Shown here: in pieces, positions 1 through 8,792 of the stretch
Layout: each line of letters opens with the position of its first letter
Position numbering within the stretch: position 1 is the first letter of the stretch
NCBI RefSeq assembly: GCF_000611645.1
Contig: NW_014012865.1
Span: forward strand, 1-18,248
Direction of reading: 5' to 3'
Source: Monoraphidium neglectum
Taxonomy: Eukaryota; Chlorophyta; Chlorophyceae; Sphaeropleales; Selenastraceae
DNA length: 18,248 nt
The notes under the pieces: generated by a model
The model's database searches: none
What the model was told of the DNA's origin: nothing
The model's input: only the letters and a program-made list of their open reading frames with translations
Made by a program: the position numbers and the translations under genes

Positions 1-53
1 GGTGACGGGTGAGTGACGGGAGGGCAGCGGGTGAGGACCCGCCAGGTGCGTCA

Positions 54-64
54 GGGGGGGGGGG
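54..64. repeat. G11 homopolymer in G-rich left edge
   Basis: Eleven consecutive G follow a G-rich stretch with several GGG runs at 7-32. It is a likely place for read-length error, and on the minus strand it is a C11 tract. Nothing else is resolved in 1-390, which may hold later exons or introns of the minus-strand gene at 392-804. Confidence 0.8.
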
Positions 65-391
65 AGGCACGCCATGCTACGTCATGAGCGGGCCGCGGCG
101 CGCCTTGGCGTTACGTCAGGGGGCGCGCCATGCGCAGCTGCCCGCCGGGAACGTGCGGGCCGCCGCTGTCGCCGCCGCCTGGTTGACACATGTCGACATG
201 TGCTCGCAGGAACCGGTGTGTCTGAATGCCTCTGATCCCATGGTCCCCTCCCGTTCCCAGGGCCCTAGCAAGGTCTTTGCCCATGGAAAGCCCTCTGATC
301 TTGCATACGTCGACTCTCACGCCAAATCCGTCCGGCCTGCGCCATGCCTGCCCCTCAGAGCAGGCCCAAGCCCCCCTTCTGCCGCCGCGAC

Positions 392-804
392 CTAAATCAT
401 CGCGCCACCACCCGAGACAGCAAACGCGTGGCGGGCCCCCACCTCATCCCGCAGCTCGGCCACCTCCTTGTCCAGCTGCGCCACGCGGACCTGGTTGCGG
501 ATTCAAACGCCGGGGTGCGACAGCTGCAGGATTGGCCGGCTGGCGCGGCGCGGACGCGGCGGCGTGTGTGTGTTGCTAAGCCAGCCATTCCTCCGAAGGG
601 CGTCGCCTACGACAATGCCATCAGCATGGTCGGCTGCGGCGTGCATACGTGTATATCCTGTCTCACCTCAAGCTCCCTGTTGTGCTGCAGGCAGGCCGCA
701 TAGTCTGACACCAGCTCAAGGAACGGCGCTGTCTGCGCCGCGTGCAGCGCGTCGAGCTGCTGCGCCAGGCCCGCCTCGAGCTCCGGCTCTACGTACACCT
801 CCAT
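392..804 (-). CDS. Coiled-coil protein, N-terminal exons (ATG16-like layout, tentative)
   Basis: Reading the minus strand, exon 1 runs from the ATG at 804 down to 667 (46 codons) and ends at a GAG|GTGAGA donor. A 176-nt intron (666-491) ends in CCGCAACCAG. Exon 2 (490-443, 16 codons) joins in phase 0 and ends at a possible GAG|GTGGGG donor. If that donor is not used, the frame closes at a TAG at 394-392, giving 78 residues. The joined protein has an acidic N-terminus, a helix around LDALHAAQ, then PFLELVSDYAACLQ and a heptad-like stretch (NRELE joined to VRVAQLDKEVAEL). A short helix, then F-x-x-L-(I/V)-x-x-Y, then a coiled coil is reminiscent of the ATG5-binding head of ATG16. That match is by pattern only, and any coiled-coil protein is an alternative. 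Downstream exons below 443 were not resolved and may lie outside the window. The splice frame agreement is the best evidence that it is a real gene. Confidence 0.45.
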
Positions 805-1678
805 TCCGTGTCACAGGACTGGTATGTTTCACATTGAAAATGCCATGGGGTCGCCACGCTCGCCTCGGTGCGCTTACAGCGATGCCGGGATCGTGGAAGC
901 GTGATCTGCAGCTGATCGTGCGCGGCCCGTGTGCAACGAAATCTAATCAATGACAAAGAGATTCTACTGGTGCGACACCTGCGCATGATGATGGTGCGTC
1001 CCCGTCAGCATAGCACTGGGGTGACACGGCCACACCCGCAGCCGATGGTCTGCCGCAAAACTCAAAACTGGGCAGGGTGCAGCCCGACCTGAGCACACCG
1101 TGCGCCAGCCATAAACCCGGGACATGCTACTGTCACGCAGGGCAGCTAGTGTTGATTCAGTGATGCAGGTCTGAAGAGGGCTGGCAGCACTGCGAAGCGC
1201 GGAGGTTACGCGATCATGCCATCCCGCACCCTGCGAAAGCGGCGTGCCGCACATACATGTGATGCAGCCTGCTTGTCGCAGATTCAGTTCAAATTCTCTT
1301 TCGCAAACGTTTTGATGGACGCTCAGCAGGGAAAAAACTGAATCCCCATGCAGGGTGGCACATGAGCGGGCATGCAGGATTTATAGTCACGAGGAACCAG
1401 CAAAGCGGCACTGATGTGTTGCCTTGCAGACGACCTGCAGCCCCTGCCGTATTCCGCATCACAGTAGAGACGCAAATACTGTATTACCACATTACTCCAA
1501 AAAAATCCTATCAGTTTAAAGTTGCTGGCCTCAGCGGCCCAAGTAAAGCTGAGCCCCTCGACAACGCGAGCCCCGTTGAGCAAGCCAATGGACGTTGCAG
1601 CACGCTGGCCACCTGGGGCGGGCCGCGCCCTTTTGGGTATTGATGACCCACACGCTGCAGCTTGTACAGGTTGCAACT
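805..1678. other. Spacer with no supported gene
   Basis: This holds the 5' flank of the minus-strand coiled-coil gene and further sequence of mixed composition. Open frames here are short and mutually overlapping. A minus-strand frame through about 1330-1640 has some plausible residues (GARVVEGLSFTW) but no start or splice context I can defend. Confidence 0.5.
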
Positions 1679-1769
1679 CCTGTGTTTGTGTGTATTTGTG
1701 TGTTTGTGTGTGTTTGTGTGTGTATGCATGTGTGTGCGTGCGCGAGTGCGTGTGCACGTGCGTGTGTGG
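1679..1769. repeat. Imperfect GT-rich microsatellite
   Basis: A GT-rich tract with TTTG interruptions that passes into mixed GTGC/GCGC at its 3' end. Its open frames (Cys/Val-rich on plus, His/Thr-rich on minus) are products of the repeat and not genes. Confidence 0.95.
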
Positions 1770-2490
1770 AGCAGCTTGTGCGCAGCACAGCAGCGCCAAG
1801 GCCACGGGTAAACCCACCTGCCGGAAGACGCCCTTGGATATCACGAGATGATGAAGGGGTTAGCTGTGGCAATCCATGGGCAGGCCTGTCTTCAAATCAA
1901 GCCCCACCTAGCGCAGGCGGTCGCAGGTCACCTGGTGGATTGCATGCCATTCGCAGGGCGAGCATTATTCCATGCAAGGCCGCACAATATACTGGCATTG
2001 CTCATCAGTGGGACAGGGGACCGGGCAGGGTCGCGCTCAAGCTCGACACGCGGCTCTATGATGCGTCGGCCCTCCTGGCTGGGCCTCACCGAATAGCAGT
2101 CAGCTGGAAAGTTGTGCCGCGCCGCGCGCTCTTTCCAGAACCTAGGGGTTCCACGCGGCGGGCAAAGCTGCCAGCACAATGCCGACGGCAGGCTTCAGCG
2201 TACAACACGCGCAGCCGGCTTGCCTGGGGGTGATTGAGGGATCGAAGGGTGAGGAGGTGCGCATGGGTCAGAGCAGCACACCGATCAGAGAGCAGGCAGA
2301 AGCCACACGGCATGTATACCATGTGCAGCAAATCCCTGTTGATTCTAATAATGACAAAATTCCAGACACAACTAGCCATCATTTATGCACAAGGGATGCA
2401 GGAGTGTAGCGGGGGCGAACTAGGCGTTTAGCGCCGGTGCGTGCAGACAGCTGTGGCGCACACCCTCCTGAATTGCGCCCTGCTGGCGTG
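1770..2490. other. Spacer with no supported gene
   Basis: No gene is supported in either direction. Near 2455-2480 a plus frame reads AHTLLNCALLA, faintly like the His/Cys tail motif of non-LTR retrotransposon polymerases. It stops soon after and has no recognisable polymerase upstream. Confidence 0.5.
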
Positions 2491-2499
2491 CCCCCTGGC

Positions 2500-3255
2500 G
2501 GCCATCGGCCCTCCTTGCCCGGCCATACCTTGGGGGTGCGAAGAGGAGGAGAACCTTGGACAGTGCCTTGGACCCTTGGCCAGCTCCCACCACCACCACC
2601 CCTAAAGCCCGCCAGCCGGCGACAGCTTGGCTTGATTGTGCTCACCACCTGCGAGGTATGGCAAGCCAGCAAACGGGGCGCCGCCGCGCAGCGCAGAACC
2701 CGAGCCCGCCGGCGTAGTCACACCCCAGTCTCACCTATGCAAAAGATCAAACCCTGATCTCTCCGCCAGCGCGGCGCCGCCCAAACCCTACGCTAGCCTG
2801 TCTCCTTTCGCCCGCGTTTCCAGGACATTGCGCCACGGGATCTCCCGCAGTCGCAGGTTTTTTTCCCCCGTGACGCAGGGCTAAGCCCGCTGCACAGCTG
2901 AACGAGTCAAGCGTGTGCAGGCATAGGCAGAGCGTGCCTGTACCGGCGGCCGCCTGGCGCCGTGGCGCGTCAGCGGCGCGCGGCGGAGCGCGCCTCGCTC
3001 CCACGAAGGGGACTGCCGATGTGAAGCGGCAGGAGATGCGGCATGAGCGCACCCAGAGGCCATACATCTCGCGGACTTGATGGCTAGGGCTGCGAGCGCG
3101 AGGGGAGCTCGTGACATGGCAAGAAAAACGCGAGCTGCCGTTAGGCGCAGGGCCTCAGAATGTCGTTGCGGAATGCATGAATGTACTCTGGAATGAACAA
3201 GTGAACGATCGAGGGCAAGAACGCCTCGCCAGGTGCAGCTGCAGGTGCACACTAA
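2500..3255. repeat. R element, copy 1
   Basis: First of three dispersed copies. Landmarks shared with the others are GCCCGCGTTTCCAGGAC, then CCCCCGTG-CGCAG, then a GC-rich core. Nearly invariant core positions are 2965-3064, including a perfect hairpin with arms GGCGCGC (2975-2981) and GCGCGCC (2988-2994) around a 6-nt loop. The left part (about 2500-2880) aligns with R3 over its whole length but with R2 only from about 8020. It lies about 170-450 bp upstream of the family gene start. It might be a promoter/enhancer, a transcribed noncoding RNA, or a fragment of a mobile element. Several minus-strand frames stay open in the copies, but substitutions are not phased by codon. Confidence 0.85.
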
Positions 3256-3318
3256 AAGTTGAAATGTTACCGTAATCTCACGGCGTTTCCCGAGGACACG
3301 TGTAAGGTTCACGTATGC

Positions 3319-3325
3319 TATATTA
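3319..3325 (+). promoter_or_regulatory. Possible TATA element of family gene A
   Basis: TATATTA lies 101 bp before the proposed ATG at 3420, just after the R1 element. Unit B has TATAT at 8717-8721, 76 bp before its ATG. The DNA between (the shared ACTGCACACGGGACAG block) is conserved in the two units and would be 5' UTR. This is positional evidence only. Confidence 0.3.
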
Positions 3326-3419
3326 TCGTCTTTGTAGTTGTGACTCGTTGCTCTCGCCCAACTGCACACGGGACAGGTGTGGTCGCTGCCCGGCTGCCGG
3401 GACACGGCCAGGGCTCAAT

Positions 3420-6081
3420 ATGCTGGAAAGGTGAGCCTCAGAGGCATCATAGGACCTGGGAGGTCACAGCAACGCCAGTAGCTGGTCGCCGCCCGCACCT
3501 CGGCGATGGCGCCAAAATGATTGACCTGGCAAGCCCACCCTACCGGAGCATTATCGGGCACTACTGCATGCGTGCGGAGTCCCGCATGCAGGTCGCTCTC
3601 TGGATGCAACCTCACACCCTCGATCATGCGTGCGCGCCATGTGCTGCGCCATAGATCGCCGAACAGACGGCTGCGGGTGCCGTCTCGACGCGCCGTGGAA
3701 GCAACCGACTCTAGATGCGACCTGGAGGCGTTTGACCGCGCCCAGGCGAACGCAAGCGCGGCCGTGGGGACGCCAAGCCCGCCACGAAAGGCCGCCGCAG
3801 CGCGCCTCTCCGGCAGCGACGCCAGCCCGCGGTGCGTACGCCATGCGTCTGCAGGTCGCATGCGTTCGCATGCACCACCTGCACGGGTGTCGGTATTCCA
3901 GCTGCCATGCGGGCGCATGCCGCGCATGCAGCACCTGCAATGGCGTGTGGCAGCTGCCATGCGGGCGCATGCAGCACCCGCACTGTCCGTCGTGTGCCAG
4001 CTGCCATGCGGGGCGCATCGCATCATGCAGCATTTGCACTGACGTATGCCAGCTGCCATGCAGGCGCTTGCAGCACCTGCACTCAGTACCCGCTGCTTGC
4101 TACATGTCCATGATGGGATCAGCTGACCCGCATGGGCCCTTGCCTCCCTTCCCCTCCTCGGCTCAAACCTGCTGCCATTCTCTCTCACTCGTACATGCAG
4201 CAAGCCGCGTGGTCACGCGCCGGGGACAACCGCACCCAGCTCGCCGGACGGCGGCAGCGGCGGTGGCGGCCGCAGCCCTGGCCTGCCCAGCCGCCGCTCC
4301 ACCCGCTTCGGTGATGGGGGTGGCGGTGACGTCGCGCTGGACCCCCGTCACCTGGCCATGCAGCACTCCGCTGCCATGAGCCAGGCGCTGCCCCCGCTGC
4401 AGCTTGCGCGGCCAGTCGAGGGGGCTGCCGCCGGCGCGGCTGCAGGTGGGGCGGGCCACCCACTAGACGCACCGCTTCCCCCAGCAGAGCCACGGCTTGG
4501 AGCTCTCCCCTGCACAACCGAGTGGATGTGCGCTGCCACCGCCGCCGCCACCGCCACCACCGCCCTGGCAGCAGCGGCAGCGGCAGCAGCACCACCAGCA
4601 GCACCCTCAGCTGCTCCCTCGCGTCAGGGCAGCTTAGGGCTCCTGCCGCTCAGCAGAGATGCCAGCCTGCTGAGGTCCCTGCTGTTGCCGGAGCTTGGCA
4701 GCGGGGCCGCCGAGCTGCCCGGCCTGGACGGCATCCTCGAGGAGAGCGAGCTCATGGGCAACCTCACCGGGCCAGGAAACCGCCTCTGCGACGGCGCATC
4801 GCATGCGCCCTGCCCCACCCTGGCGCAGCTCTTCGATGAGCGCCTGCGTGCTGCCCCCAGCCGGCGGCGCACTGCGTGGTGGCGGCGGTGGCGGCGCCGG
4901 CAACGGCGCGGGGGCCGGCCACACCAGCAGCAGCGGCCACCAAGGCCATCCCCCTGTGCCCCTGCCTGCAGCTGCTCCCGCGGCCGCACACCCTCATGGT
5001 GTGGCCCTGCCGGGGGCGGCTGCGCTCGGCGCTTCGGTGCTGCCGCTGCGACCTGCTGATGTGGCGGACCTGTCCGCTGCCGACGCGGCGGCGATGCTGG
5101 TGGGGCTGCTGCGCGGCCGCTTCGACGTCGACGAAGTCAACGGCCTGCGCATCGTCTCCATGCGGCCGCCACCCGCTTCCATTCTGCACCTAGTTTCTCT
5201 CTATCAGAGCGGCGCCATCCTCCAACTGCCGGAGAGCCTGATCTTGACGTGGCTGGAGGGTTTGATGGCACCCGGCAGCGCGGCCGCGTGCGGTGTGCAG
5301 TGGCTCGGGCCGGATGCGCCGCTGCTGCTGCCTGCGCTCGAGCGCAAGGGGGGGCCCGTTCTGCTCCACAACGTGCACAAGGGCGGCAGGGCCACGCTGG
5401 CGGCGCTCATCATCGCCTTGGGCGCGCCGCCGCCCCCCCTTGCGGCCTGCGCCCACCCATGCCACCGAGCTGGCGGACCTGCTGGGGCGTGCGCGGCACC
5501 CTGGCGCTGGACTGCAGCACGTTGTGCTTGCGCGGCACGTGGACGGCTGCGACGCGCCCACAGCAGTGCTGACCCTGCCCACCGGCGTCCCCGTGGCGCC
5601 TGTGCCTGCTGCGGCGGAGCTTGCGGCGGCAGGGCTGCCCATTGTGCTGCTGGTGTCCCTCCCGACGGGCAAGCAAGCAGACCAGGCTGTGTCTGCGGCC
5701 CTCACCATGCTGGCGGTGCTGCTGCTGCCGCTGCTTGTGATGGTGGTCGAGACCCACGTCCCCACGCAGGCCCCCATGGCCGCGGCCGCAGCCAGCGCAC
5801 CGGCAAGCGTGCTGCCAGTGGGTGTGATGGGGCAGCAGGAGCAGCAGCAGCAGAAGCAGAAGCAGCAGCAGGAGGAGGAGGAGGAGGAGGAGATGGGGGC
5901 GAAGGCAATGGTGGCGGACGCTGCGGTGGCGGGGGCGAACGCGGCGGCCGATGAGTGGCAGCTGAGGCTGGCGGGCGGCGTAGTGCTCTCCGTCCCTGCC
6001 GCGCTGTGCCGTGTTCTTGTGGCTTTGTTCAAGCCGGACGGCCCGGGCAGCATGCACGTGTCCAGGCTTGGGATGGAGTAG
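3420..6081 (+). CDS. Family gene A: unknown protein, broken by a 1-nt frameshift
   Basis: Proposed exons are 3420-3430 (ATG CTG GAA AG, donor GTGAGC), 4201-4847, and 4972-6081. The first intron (3431-4200) ends in a pyrimidine-rich stretch with ACATGCAG and restores the frame as AGC. The second (4848-4971, donor GTGCTG, acceptor CCTGCCTGCAG) explains a change of frame near 4848; its donor is weak. The protein has a Gly/Ser/Pro-rich start, an Ala-rich stretch, a helix-rich segment (LLRSLLLPELGSG, LAQLFDERL) absent from copy B, and the family core beginning ADVADLSAADAAAMLVGLL. At 5433-5441 it reads C7TT where copy B has C7T. This +1 change moves the family reading frame, which then stays open to the TAG at 6079-6081. 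Read literally, the frame before the change runs to a stop at 5952-5954 with an unrelated tail. Without the extra base the product would be about 588 residues. It could be a recent pseudogene or a homopolymer error. I do not recognise the family. Confidence 0.5.
3850..4085. repeat. About five tandem ~50-bp repeats in the intron of gene A
   Basis: The motif CAGCTGCCATGC recurs at 3899, 3951, 3998 and 4050, giving periods of 52, 47 and 52 bp, with a more diverged unit before it from about 3850. Each unit also carries GCATGC and usually GCAGCACCTGCA. The first unit contains arms GCATGCG/CGCATGC (3858-3864, 3867-3873) inside a wider GCAGGT/ACCTGC pair (3851-3856, 3877-3882). Unit B has only two or three degenerate units at the same place (about 9205-9320). 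Repeats abut without unique spacers, so this is not a CRISPR array. Confidence 0.8.
5829..5892 (+). repeat. Interrupted CAG/GAG tract in gene A
   Basis: CAG codons interrupted by GAG and AAG run into a block of seven GAG codons, giving Gln/Lys then poly-Glu. It occupies the same place as the pure CAG tract of copy B (10424-10489), so the two copies have taken different microsatellite paths. Confidence 0.85.
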
Positions 6082-6690
6082 AGTGCAAGTCCACAGCATG
6101 AGGCAGCGCAGGAGGCGTATTCACTCATAACAATTCACAGCTCCTTGATTTACGGCTGTGTGGTCAGCTTGCCATTGCGCACATCTGATATTGGTACCGC
6201 GTGCCTTGGGTGCTACAACAGTTTTTTTGTTAAGTAATCTCATTGCCAAGCAGGTGTTGCTTCTGGTTGTGGGCCCCACGCAAAGCGCAATTGGTAAGGC
6301 CCAGCCATCGCATCGCCCCCCGCACCGCGCTGCAGGGAGCTGACAGCTCCTTGCAGCGCATGCCGGCGATTCACAGCCCCAAGTGCTGCCCTCCAGCGCC
6401 TTCAAAGAAGTTGGTGTCTAGATGATCAGCAGCACTGAGTCAGCTGCCGCTTGGGCTGGCAAATGCGAGGCGACTCTGCAGCTGCACATCAACAGTACAG
6501 GTGCATGCCAACCGACACTGATAGTTGCTCGGTGGCGCCCAGGGCTAAAACTTGCCAATTGGCGGCAGCGGTAGCCTTCCTGGAATGAATGGTAACATGT
6601 GAGGCTGGGGCTGCAACTAGAACCGTATAAACAACGTTGTTGCCAACAGCCAATAGCAGATGGTCACAGGCACGACTAAAGCGCACCGAG
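6082..6690. other. 3' flank of gene A, no gene seen
   Basis: Intergenic or 3' UTR sequence that aligns with 10727-11445. The GCAAAGCGC at 6280-6288 is single here, whereas unit B has two copies around an insert. Minus-strand frames in this stretch are not conserved between the two units, which argues against a gene on the other strand. Confidence 0.6.
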
Positions 6691-7330
6691 ACGCAACTGA
6701 ACCGCCCTCAACAGTCAGCGAGCGCCTTGCTGCATGCAACTTGCGCCGTTGTGCTGCTGTGGTGCAGTGGTGTACCCTGCGGCACCAATACTAGCCCCCT
6801 GGCGCAGGCCGCGCTCTCTCCTCAACCGTATGTATGCCTTGCCCAGGCAGATTGATTTGCGTTTTGCTTGGCCTGTCATCACGGCAATCAACTGGTGGGA
6901 GCCCTTTTGCAAGCCGACTTGGTGCGATCACATCGCCCTGTGCCTCCGTTTACCTTCCAATAGATTGCAAGGTAATGCAGGGGACCGCATGCAGTACGTG
7001 CACGCGTGCGACGAGCACAGTCAGCAGGCTGGAGCCGCGCCCCGATGGCAATGCTGCGGCCGCTTTGACTTGGATTGGTCGTGCAGCCATCATCCCTGTG
7101 TTTGCTAGCTTGAACTTCACACTTAATCTGACGAGACGAGGACAACTTTCTGAATGCGTTACAGATGCGACACATCCAGAAGCTGATTGTTGTGGCCTCC
7201 AGCCTTGACCCACAATCATGCAGCGTCAAGCAGCCTGGCAGGTGGAGGGGTACATGGATGAACAGTGAGAGGGGTGTAGTGGTAAAGAGATGTAGGTGAG
7301 ACGTCGAAACTCCAAAAACATAACACACAA
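6691..7330. other. Spacer with no supported gene
   Basis: No frame here has a start, splice context or residue pattern that I can support. CCAAT occurs within the flank at about 6650, but no downstream gene is apparent. Confidence 0.5.
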
Positions 7331-7435
7331 AGCAGCAGCGGCGGCAGCAGCGGCGGCAGCAGCGGCGGCAGCAGCGGCGGCAGCAGCGGCGGCAGCAGCG
7401 GCGGCAGCAGCGGCGGCAGCAGCGGCGGCAGCAGC

Positions 7436-7471
<36 letters not shown>
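7331..7471. repeat. 12-bp minisatellite followed by a CAG tract
   Basis: Eight perfect units of AGCAGCGGCGGC run from 7334 to 7429, followed by a partial unit and then eleven AGC triplets (7439-7471). All frames on both strands stay open (poly-Ala, Gln/Arg, Leu/Pro, Cys/Arg) simply because the repeat contains no stop. TGTAA, the usual green-algal polyadenylation signal, lies just after it at about 7514, but no gene end is identifiable. Confidence 0.95.
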
Positions 7472-7472
<1 letters not shown>

Positions 7473-8019
7473 GCAAGAGCAGCAGTGCACAAGCATGCAT
7501 CCAGCCTCCTAACTGTAAAAAAAACACCTGGGTGCTAGCCGGGCGAAAAAGGCCGAAGTGGCGCCATGCACCTGGCCTGGATGGCTCTGCACAGCTGGAC
7601 GGCGCCGCCTGCCAGCCAATCAGAGAGCACAACCTTGAGCGTACGGTTGGCAACACTGGCGTGCCTGGTGGTCAATGGGTTGAGAGAAGGGTTGCATGGA
7701 GGGTGACATGGCCGCACACCAGCCAGAGAGTGCATTGACTCTGCAGGCTGCGAGGCCGCGCTGCTCTGAGCTCGACAGCAGGCACATGCCCGAGTGCCAC
7801 TTGGCCAGGAACCCGGGCGGCTCTCAAGACAAGTCGTGGCCCTCCTCGCCCGCCCGCACCTCAAAGCAAGGAAAAAGGGATGTTGGAAGCCGTTCGTTGC
7901 GCCACGCGGGCGGCTCCTCGCGGGAAACGCCACCCGTCACCTGCCAGCTTAAAGCCCAGCCAAGTGTGCTGTAGGGTGGTCCATGCCTGCTAGGAGTGAC
8001 AGGCGAACACAAGGAGGGC
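7472..8019. other. Spacer with no supported gene
   Basis: Contains an A8 run near 7517 and CCAATCAG near 7616. Several 80-130 codon frames overlap on both strands without any recognisable protein pattern. Confidence 0.5.
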
Positions 8020-8620
8020 GCCCCCACGCAGCGCAGCACCCAAGCGCGCCAGCCCAATTACGTCCCATACGCATTCATGCAGGGAACCACACCCTGACCT
8101 CCCTCCGCCAGCGCGGCGCCGCCCAAACCCTTGGACCTGCTAGCCTCTATTTATTTCTACTTTCACCCGCGTTTCCAGGACTTTTGCGCCACGGCTTCTC
8201 CTGCAGACACAGGTGGTATTTTCCCCCGTGGCGCAGCGCTAAGCCCGCTGCACAGCCGACCAAGTCGAGCGTGTGCAGGCATAGGCAGAGCGTGCCTGTA
8301 CCGGCGACCGCCTGGCGCCGTAGCGCGTCAGCGGCGCGCGGCGGAGCGCGCCTCGCTCCCACTAAGGGGACTGCCGATGTGAAGCGGCAGGAGATGCGGC
8401 ATGAGCGCACCCAGAGGCCATACATCTCGCGGACTTGATGTCTAGGGCTGCGAGCGCGAGGGGAGCTCAGGACGTGGCAAGAAAAACGCGAGCTGCCGTT
8501 CGGCGCAGGGCCTCGGGCTGCCGTTCCGGAGTGAAGCTATGTATGTGTACTCTTGTAGCAAAGTATATGATGAGTGCTAGGAACGCCTCGCCAGGTGCAG
8601 CTGCAGGGTCACACTGACAG
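8020..8620. repeat. R element, copy 2
   Basis: Second copy of the R element, truncated on the left relative to R1 and R3. The near-invariant core is at about 8323-8422, with hairpin arms GGCGCGC at 8333-8339 and GCGCGCC at 8346-8352. The core differs from R1 by a single base (G to T, in CACGAA/CACTAA) over roughly 100 bp, while the flanks differ more. It sits upstream of family gene B just as R1 does for gene A. Confidence 0.85.
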
Positions 8621-8716
8621 ATGAAAGTCATTGTCCGTTTCTGTCCTCACTCACGGTGTTTCCGAGGAGGCGGACAGATCAAGAAATAAGAATGCTGTGT
8701 TAACGTCTTTGGAGAG

Positions 8717-8721
8717 TATAT
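8717..8721 (+). promoter_or_regulatory. Possible TATA element of family gene B
   Basis: TATAT 76 bp before the proposed ATG at 8793 and near the block shared with unit A (AACTGCACACGGGACAG). The assignment is positional only. Confidence 0.25.
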
Positions 8722-8792
8722 GCTAGTCGTTGTTCTCGCCAAACTGCACACGGGACAGTTGTGGTCGCTGCCGGGACTGCCCAGGGCTCAAT

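Larger units (their letters stand above)
2500..6560. repeat. Duplication unit A
   Basis: The left copy of a direct duplication. In order it holds repeat element R1, a promoter-like zone, a short first exon, an intron with about 50-bp tandem repeats, the gene body, and a 3' flank with a block near 6410-6546 (GATGATCAGCAGCACTGAGT). Every part except an exon block (about 4335-5000) has a collinear counterpart in 8020-11445. Boundaries are by eye and could move by about 100 bp. Confidence 0.8.

Noticed and set aside
1323..1844. 173-codon minus-strand frame
   Set aside because: Half of it is the translation of the GT microsatellite; the rest has no splice or family support.
2440..2560. Remnant of a non-LTR retrotransposon polymerase tail (AHTLLNCALLA)
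   Set aside because: Only a few residues fit, no polymerase or endonuclease motifs lie upstream, and the sequence is not retained upstream of R3.
2747..3067. Conserved minus-strand protein in the R core
   Set aside because: Frames are open in the copies, but the substitutions I could list show no preference for one codon position, and more than one frame is open at once.
3850..4085. CRISPR-like array
   Set aside because: Units are contiguous, imperfect and without unique spacers, and lie in what appears to be an intron of a eukaryotic gene.
7226..7538. Poly-Ala and Cys/Arg frames on both strands
   Set aside because: The repeat contains no stop codons in any frame, so open frames are automatic.
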